A DNA stretch of 64,000 nt, taken from assembly GCA_008711295.1 (NCBI GenBank), contig VUYV01000063.1, positions 2,031,978 through 2,095,977 of the forward strand. The letters are read 5' to 3'. The notes beneath the pieces were generated by a model, which worked only from the letters and a program-made list of their open reading frames with translations, was not told the DNA's origin and ran no database searches. Each line of letters starts with the position of its first letter. Positions within the stretch are counted from its first letter, which is position 1. This stretch comes from Anarhynchus alexandrinus (Eukaryota; Chordata; Aves; Charadriiformes; Charadriidae). This document shows positions 57,328 through 64,000 of the stretch, one piece after another. A program made the translations under genes and the position numbers.

Positions 57328-60076
57328 AGCGCAAACATGGCCCTGCGATTGCAACAAAGGAAAAAGGACCGGTAAAAGGGGGAAAAAAAAAGGAAAATTG
57401 CCAAGGAAAATCACTGTGAACTCCAACCCTGCAGCACATCAGACAAGAGCAGCCACCAAGGCTCCAGAGCTTCATGAGACTCCCCCACGTCTCGTACCCT
57501 GCTCCTGCCTTCCAAGAAGCTCATCACCTTCTCCTTCCCCAGACACAGCAGTGCTGTCACTGCAGATGCACTCCCTACCCCACCAGTCTTATCTGGACAT
57601 GGTTCCAGAGCTGGAGAGGAACACCCCAAAACAGGTCAAACATCCTATTTTTTCATATAACAGCCTGCACTTTTTCTCCTCACATTTTACCTTCAGACAC
57701 AAGGATGCACCCATTAGAGTGTCTACACTTAAATACCAGTAATCTATTAATTTCTTCCATAAACTTAACATCCATCTAGCAAAGGTTTATTCTTTTTATT
57801 GGTATCTCCAAGAAACTTAACGTGGCTTAGAGGATAAGTCCCTTGATACTTTCGTATATATTTTTTTAAATAGGTGGAATGATTCTTGAAAACCATGCCT
57901 AAAATTCATACGTGCATGTGCAGTGTTACAAAAAAAAAAATTGTTTAATTAAGTTTACAATGTGGCCACGGGGCCAAGAGACACAAAAATACCCACCCAC
58001 CTGGTCCGTAACCATAGCAGGATTCAAAATGGAAATTTTGGCTGTGCTTCTGGAGTGCCACCACGCCAGCTGAGCTACCTTCTCTCTTTCCCTACAAAAC
58101 CCCAGATGGGAAGATGATTGTCCAGAAGGGCTGATTGATAGAAACAGTTTATAAACCTGGATGCTACTGGGTGCTGTTGGGGACAACTATAGGTTTTGAA
58201 AATTAATATGGGACAGCTGCTCCCTAATCTCTCACTTTGAGGCATATTCGGTCAGCTGGCCAAGACCCATTTTCCCAGTTAGGAGGTATCTCAGCAGCCT
58301 GGTTGACTCTCAGCTAGAGCCAAGAACCGGTTTTCAACAGGTTATCAGCTGGTGGATTTGGGATTGGGTTTTAGAGGAAGAGGGAAAAAACTTTTAACCA
58401 TATCTTTTAACTTTTTACAAATTCTTCTTTTAAAAACATCCAAGGGATTTTGGTATCCCTGATATCAAGTCAATGGAGGCTTCCATGCATTTGAGATCTT
58501 CTGTGAATTGTTATGGTTGTAAATTCATGTCTCTGTGACTGTGTGTCTGAACCAAATATAAAACAAAGTAACCGGAAAAAAAAAAAATAGGGACAGCAAT
58601 GGAGTTTACATTAATGCTCAACAGTTAATCTGATGACCACCAGCATCTCAGCCCTTTCTGACCACTACGCACGAAATTTAAAGCTGTTATACTGCTGTAG
58701 GAAACCGGTAGGCACACGCAAGCCCGTTAACGTGATCTCAGTGTGCAGCTGTCTGTTTAACTGTCTGTTCCTTATAGGTCATCTCCAGCTTTATTTTACA
58801 CCTTCTTCTGACACTGAATCTGACCGCATAAACCCTGTAGGCGTTATTAAACATAACTAAGTTAGTTCCAAAAGTATCCGCTATATCAAGTTCTACCCAA
58901 TCTGAATTTCCCTGTGAAGAAACAATATGTTTTTATCCCGCTTCACCCTTGCTTGGAAGCAGCTTTTATCCTGAGCAACGAGCCCGATGTTCACCAGTCC
59001 TAAAGTCACAGGACCGCATATTTCTCCGTGTGTGTATGTGTTTGCGTCTGCGATTTCCCAATATTCCTGGCTACTGCAGTCAGAGCCATTGAACTGCTCA
59101 GCGCTCCATGTAATAAAACACTGAAGGCATCTGGGTTTTTTTGGACACATGTCTTGGCATGAAGCTGTGCTTGAAGTGTTGGATTCTCTTCGCACAGTTT
59201 GGAGACCAGCATGTTTCCAGTGGAGCTGGAAACCTGTAACCACTCATATCCTCTGCTGGGTATTTTGTTATAGTTTAGCACTGTTTGGGTTTGTTTTCGA
59301 GTTGAAAAAAGAAATTTAAGGGGGGAAACCTAAGAAAGAACAGATGCTAATACTGGAATATTAGAGCTCAGAGTTATTATTGCAGTTTGGGGAGCTATCT
59401 AACAGGCATTTTTAGACAAAATCTGGCTTGAAAGTGGCATGAAAGCAAGTGTATTAAGTATTGTAAAACCAGCTTCCCCTCTCCCCTCTCCTCTGACTTG
59501 TGAAATCACCTTTCTCTGATATCTCCGATGGCTCCCAGTCAGGCTCCCTATCTACGGCTCCCAGTGCGCTCCAGTCCAGGGCTGCCCTCAGCAGACAAAT
59601 ATTAGCACTTGGCCACCTGTCCATTAAGGGGTTGTTTTACATCTCAGTGTGTCGAGCATCTCCATTTATTATGCATTTTCCATTCTTCAGGGAAGCAGGA
59701 AAATCCAGGAGACGTTATTGCTGTAGAAACATAAAATACAGATACAGATAACCATAACACAGCTTAGCTTTGTTTCGTACCCAAAGCAGGCAAGATCCTT
59801 GCACCATTTTACAGGTCCCACCTGACTGTTAGTCTGATTTAGTCCCAAAATGTTTCGGAGCATTTTTTTGGGGGTTATTCCCATGGAGACGAGATGCCCT
59901 CCTGCCTCTCAGCTCTCTGGGAGATGCTGCTCAAGCTGCAGGCGGGGAAGGCGGGAGGACAGCTGAGATTTCTTCAACGCACACGCTCCCAACGAAACCT
60001 GCTGTACGGCACTTCTGGATTTCCAGAGCTGGAGCAAGCGGTCAAGGAAAACATCCCTAAGGTGGCCCTCGAGTAT
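57328..60076. other. Non-coding DNA
   Basis: Purine-rich patch at about 57356-57400; A-tract at about 57930-57940; a G3T7 junction at 59133-59142. A 144-codon plus-strand frame at 57308-57742 and a 116-codon minus-strand frame at 58893-59243 are not recognised; the latter has a cysteine cluster (CQDMCPKKPRCLQC) but no clear family. Confidence 0.4.
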
Positions 60077-60556
60077 ATCATAGAATCACAGATTCGTAGA
60101 ATGGTTTAGGTTGGAAAGGACCTTGAAGATCATCCAGTTCCAATCCCCCTGCCATAGGCAGGGACACCTCCCACTAGACCAGGTTGCCCAAGGCCACGTC
60201 CAGCCTGGCCTTGAACACCTCCAGGGATGGGGCCTCAACAACCTCTCTGGGCAACCTGTGCCAGTGCCTCACCACCCTCACAGGGAAAAACTTCTTCCTA
60301 ATGTTCAATCTAAACCTGCCCTCTTCCAGTTTGAAGCCATTCCCCCTCGTCCTATCACTCCATGCCCCAGGAAAAAGTCCCTCCCCAGCTCTCCTGTAGG
60401 CCCCCTTTAGGGACTGTAAGGCCGCAATAAGGTCTCCCCGGAGCCTTCTCTTCTCCAGGCTGAACAGCCCCAACTCTTTCAGCCTCTCCTCACAGGAGAG
60501 GTGCTCCAGCCCTCAGATCATCCTCGTGGCTCTCCTCTGGATGTGCTCCAGCAGCA
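60077..60556 (-). mobile_element. CR1 LINE, 5'-truncated, with reverse-transcriptase C-terminus
   Basis: The plus strand reads from the element's 3' end: ATCATAGAATCACAGATTCG, GGTTTAGGTTGGAAAGGACC, then the ORF2 coding end. On the minus strand a 100-codon stretch (60174-60473) is open and includes [24 protein letters not shown] and [10 protein letters not shown], the C-terminal signature of CR1 ORF2. Further upstream in this frame a TGA lies at 60513-60515, where CR1 normally has an arginine codon, so the fragment carries a nonsense change. Only about 480 bp of the roughly 4.5-kb family length remain. It is the least diverged CR1 copy here. Its 5' break adjoins a palindromic repeat. Confidence 0.97.
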
Positions 60557-60570
60557 TCCGATTGATCCAG

Positions 60571-60600
60571 CAGCATCTGATCTGATCAGATCAGATGCTG
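60571..60600. repeat. Perfect 30-bp palindrome
   Basis: The 30 bases equal their own reverse complement, with half-site CAGCATCTGATCTGA. It begins 15 bp beyond the CR1 truncation point and is built from repeated CTGATC/AGCATCTGAT words. It is able to form a cruciform. The palindrome is overlapped by a second hairpin. Confidence 0.97.
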
Positions 60601-60618
60601 ATCTGATATCAGCATCTG
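60592..60618. repeat. Hairpin with 11-bp arms
   Basis: CAGATGCTGAT (60592-60602) and ATCAGCATCTG (60608-60618) are exact inverted repeats around CTGAT. It overlaps the 30-bp palindrome, giving two alternative stem-loops from the same repeated words. Confidence 0.95.
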
Positions 60619-61778
60619 ATTGCAATTTCTGGTGGCACTGGTGGCAATTTCTTCCTTTTTTATACAATTTGCCACCGATATGGTTAACCAAAGGCATGCA
60701 GACGACTGGAAGGAAAGGCCAATTTTTTTTTTACTTTTGTTGAAATGACTTTCACCCTTCTGCTATCATATTCTCTGTTACATTTAATTTGTTTTGGTTT
60801 AGCACATTTTAGCTAAGCAAACAATTTGTATGTTATGACTTGAGCCCACTTTAGAATTGTTAAGGAATTTTTTTTTCTTTTTCACAGTTTTTTTTTTTTT
60901 TTAACCTGTCTGTATTCAGCTCACACGCTGGGTTGTATTTAAACAGAAGATCAACTGATAATTGCAACACCACTGCTGGCGTCGCTCTAGCGATGAGGCT
61001 GCCAGCATTTCCAGGTTGAATTTTGGCATACTATGTTGCAGCCTGGAAGCCAATTTTATTAAAATGAGTAGAGGGAAAAATCTGTTTGGCCTCTTTTGCT
61101 TGATAAGAATATAAAAAAAGGACAAAATTTTAAAAGAATACATTAATGTTGAGAATACAGTTCCTGACCTGCAGGTAGTATTGTGATGTCTGCCACTGAG
61201 CTGAGGCGCCCAGGCCATTATCCGTAACTGGGATCACCCTCCACCAGAGCCACGTTGCCCCAGACCAGGGCATTGACCATTCATTAATTACAAGCTGGGG
61301 CATGAGGCATGTGCCCGACAAGTGTCTGGAGCCGGGTGCCCGGTGCCCAGTGCCCCAGCTGAGCCCAGCATCCTGGCCCAAACACATCCATGCAGTCCCA
61401 CAATGAGGCCAGCACAGCTAAAAACCGACCCCCAGTTCACCCCAGAAAAAATCCATATTTCTCAGTAAAGACACAGCCGTCTACACTTGGTATTGTTTGA
61501 GGGTCTGTATCCTGCCACCTCCTCTTGAAAATGTAAAACCACACACCAGCAGAATACAGATGAGTATCTGAACTCATATAATTTTATATTTAAGCCTATG
61601 GGATAGTGATAATTACAGTTTTAGAATGGGATCAAAAAGCACACATCTACAGAGACTCTTTGAAGTCAATATCTATTTATTATAATTACACAACATTTTC
61701 CATTGGACCTGAAAGCATTATTCAGGCATTAATAAATGAAAGGTTGCAACAGACAGGCTTCTCCTGCCACTATTTATA
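60619..61778. other. Non-coding DNA
   Basis: T-rich runs at about 60721-60732, 60869-60878 and 60889-60902. Part 61195-61400 is GC-richer with an 85-codon minus-strand frame of unknown meaning. AT-rich beyond 61550. Confidence 0.45.
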
Positions 61779-61870
61779 CCCATTTTATGGACAGGCAACC
61801 TGAGAAACAAAGATTTCAGGTGGGTTGCCTCTGTGTTCAAGCTGCACCTGGACACCGCTGGTCTGTAGTG
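61779..61870 (-). repeat. Possible MIR-type SINE trace
   Basis: CCCATTTTATGGACAGGCAA, CCTGAGAAACAAAGATTT and GTTGCCTCTGTGTTCAAGCTG follow the reverse-strand order of MIR elements (CCATTTTACAGATGAGGAAA, CTGAGGCACAGAGAGGTT). Ancient and degraded. Confidence 0.4.
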
Positions 61871-63883
61871 GGTGCAGTGGACCACAGGCTTTCAAATACC
61901 AGCACGTTTAGCTCATTGGAGTCACCAGATCCTCTCGATGTTCCCTGTATTCTCACACCTGGGACTTTCGTGGTTGGAGATGCCAAAGGCGGAATATTTT
62001 GGGATCTAATGAAGATGCTTAGTTAATAAAACTAATAACACTTTATATTTACTTGCCTTCATCCAACCATGGCACTCATTTAATGACTGCGAGTGTACAG
62101 AAACTTTTAGTCCACACTCTTCACATATATGAGAAGAAGACAGGAGAAGTGAAAACGGGACTTGTACGGGATAGTTTAGGGAACTGAAGGCCAGGTTCGG
62201 AGAGCTGGGAGCCAAAGCTCCCTACCACCCACTCCTCTCCTTTAATTCCTTGATTACAGCTTGACCCTGATGGGTGAGGATGATGTGAAGCAGCACACAG
62301 CTACCAAACAGAAATCTGAAACAATTTGGGCAATCTTTTTAACAAGGCATAAAAGTTGGCTTAGCAGTTATCGCAAGCACAGTTTAACAACGAAATATTG
62401 CGGTGTTTCCAGGAAAGGGAAGTAAACGTGGGTCTGAATGGAGTGGTACTGAGCTATAACGAGTGTATTATTCAAAATAACTCCTCTGGCAGGAGGAATG
62501 ACTTGAGCCGGTGTTTTCAAGAGAACTTCGCACTTCAGCGGTGGTGCTCCATGAGGGCGTGCTCACTACCGTGCAGGAGGAGAGGACAGCAGCGCTGTGG
62601 TCGATGCACCCAGTGCTGCCCAGCTCTGGCTCCTGGCAGTGCTCAGGCACCCCCAGAGCAGGAGGGGACCTGCTCTCGGCCACCCCGGCCACGACGTCAG
62701 GGTCCAACCGTTGGGGCCAACCTTGCACGGGACCTCCTGGCGCTTGGGAAATCCACCTTGGTTCTCACGGCTGGTCTTTTGCTGGTCTTAAACTAGAGGA
62801 AAGCAAGCAATGTTTTCCTTGGGTTGGCAGAGGGCAGTGTGTCTCCTCGCATGCTCAGCGGGCACCTCTGTGGCAGGAGAGGCTTCGCGCGAGCACGGGG
62901 AGCAGCGTCAGCAGCGGCACGCTGCAACAGCGTCCTGCGCGCCTTGGTTTTGCTCCCGAACCAAAAAAGAGCCCCTACGCCCTCCGAGACAGAGACCCTC
63001 AGGAAAGGCTACCACCAACCTCCTCCGCTGTGATTTTCCCTTTTTCATTATGTTTGACATTTTTGAGACCGAGCTTTGTTACAGACTATTAGCCTATGGC
63101 AGTAGGCTGGGGAGATAAGACTTCATCAAGCTATAAATCACACAAAAGCGTGTAAAAATGTGAAATTCTGAGGTTGCACCGGCAGCTCTGGTTGGGTTCG
63201 CCTGAGCGTTGTTGTACTGATTGCAATATTTCAAGCGACTCGCGGTATAAGCCAATGTTGCAGCTTGCAGGGAAATGAGTTTGGTGCCTTGTGTCTGAAT
63301 AGCAACACCATTAAAGTTTTGTACTTAGCATAGTTACTGACTTTGTGGGATCAATGTAGCAAGTTTTAAATGATGCATGAAATGAAGAATTCCTGCCCAT
63401 CCTAAGGAGAGATAATGCAGATAATAGACTGCCTTGCAATCACAGCTGTGCAGTGTTTTTTTGTTCTGCTCACAGAAATGCCCTCCAAACCCCAAAGTAA
63501 CAGTATATACCATACATTCACAGGGTGGGTTTTTTTTTCCTCATTGGGTTTATACTAACTATTCTCCCTCTCCCCACTCATACATGCGTTCAAGGAAGGC
63601 AGAGCGTACGGACTATAGGAACAGAGATGCCCAGAGCCCATTGCTCAGCCCCAGACCCCTGAGGATACTTGTGCTCCTCTCCGCCATGGAGGTGACGCAA
63701 TAATTTTAGAGCTGCTGCCCAGATGCCATTTCATCTCAGACTTTAAACCATCACAGCGGGCAATTGCGAACGCTCCCAAGCAGGGAGCAGCCCTGACTCA
63801 CTGCACCACGTGGCTGTATGGTACATGATAGCCAAACCAGCAAGCAACGGGGCCAGAAGGGAGTATTTTGGCCAGCAGACCTC
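61871..63883. other. Non-coding DNA with CpG-richer patches
   Basis: CpG-enriched patches lie at about 62530-62760 and 62880-63000. A 193-codon plus-strand frame (62511-63092), overlapping 132- and 102-codon frames, is unrecognised and fits the GC-rich composition. A G3T9 junction lies at 63527-63538. No element is seen. Confidence 0.4.
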
Positions 63884-64000
63884 TATGCATCCAGCTCTGG
63901 AACCCCCAACATAAGAAGGACATGGACCTCTTAGAGTGGGTCCAGAGGAGGCCCCGAAGATGTTCTGGGGGCTGGAGAACCTCTGCTGTGAGGACAGGCT
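63884..64000 (+). mobile_element. CR1 LINE fragment, continuing past the window
   Basis: GCATCCAGCTCTGGAACCCC, ACATAAGAAGGACATGGACC and GTGGGTCCAGAGGAGG match the late ORF2 region of avian CR1 (CCAGCTCTGG..CCC, AAGAAGGACATGG, GGGTCCAGAGGAGG), followed by GAGGACAGGCT. It is sense on the plus strand and starts abruptly, so it is 5'-truncated. Its 3' end lies beyond the window. It is in the opposite orientation to the copy at 60077. Confidence 0.93.

Noticed and set aside
1..64000. CRISPR arrays, operons, phage or plasmid features
   Set aside because: Nothing of the kind is present; composition, CR1 elements and microsatellites indicate a vertebrate genome.
1..64000. Endogenous retrovirus or LTR pair
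   Set aside because: I found no matching terminal repeats, primer-binding site with polypurine tract, or gag/pol/env-like frame; a shorter solo LTR could still be missed by eye.

Overview
The window looks like nuclear DNA of a bird or close sauropsid relative. The clearest evidence is four fragments of CR1 LINE retrotransposons, including one that ends in the family's characteristic repeated TTCTGTGA-type octamers. Several eroded copies of an old interspersed repeat that I associate with bird, turtle and crocodilian genomes support this. There is no bacterial gene organisation: no long ORF chains, ribosome-binding sites, rRNA, tRNA or CRISPR.

I found no protein-coding gene I can name. Apart from low-complexity artefacts and a CR1 reverse-transcriptase remnant, the open frames are isolated, unrecognised, and mostly explained by GC-rich patches. 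The window is therefore most likely a gene desert or the inside of very large introns. I could not decide between these, or assign a locus, from sequence alone.

Layout: a roughly 700-bp homopurine GGAAA/GAAAG array lies at 0.6-1.36 kb. From 2.8 to 25.3 kb a mixed background carries short CpG-dense islets (2.9, 10.4, 13.5, 15.9, 19.7, 21.2 and 24.9 kb), one with a TATA-like element in front. The same stretch has an 81-bp in-frame tandem duplication at 7.1 kb, a CR1 tail at 11.9 kb, assembly gaps at 13.98 and 14.5 kb, and a possible minus-strand exon at 17.6-17.8 kb. From 25.6 to 38 kb the sequence is more AT-rich, with octamer (ATGCAAAT) and TAATTA motifs that resemble conserved non-coding enhancers. 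A G-quadruplex-capable TTGGG tract at 30.45 kb and an unexplained 228-codon ORF at 33.5-34.2 kb also lie here. From 38 to 64 kb there are CR1 pieces at 40.1, 60.1-60.6 and 63.9 kb, MIR-like traces, a possible retrocopy with AATAAA and an A-tail at 42.05-42.38 kb, a CpG islet with a G-quadruplex motif at 51.9-52.1 kb, and two copies of a 16-mer containing a POU octamer at 53.0 and 54.3 kb. A perfect 30-bp palindrome adjoins the CR1 break at 60.57 kb.

No undescribed gene system can be supported. The best leads are the palindrome at the CR1 break, the recurring CpG islets, the octamer repeats, the candidate symmetric exon, and the frequent G3-4T5-9 (A5-9C3-4) junction motif.
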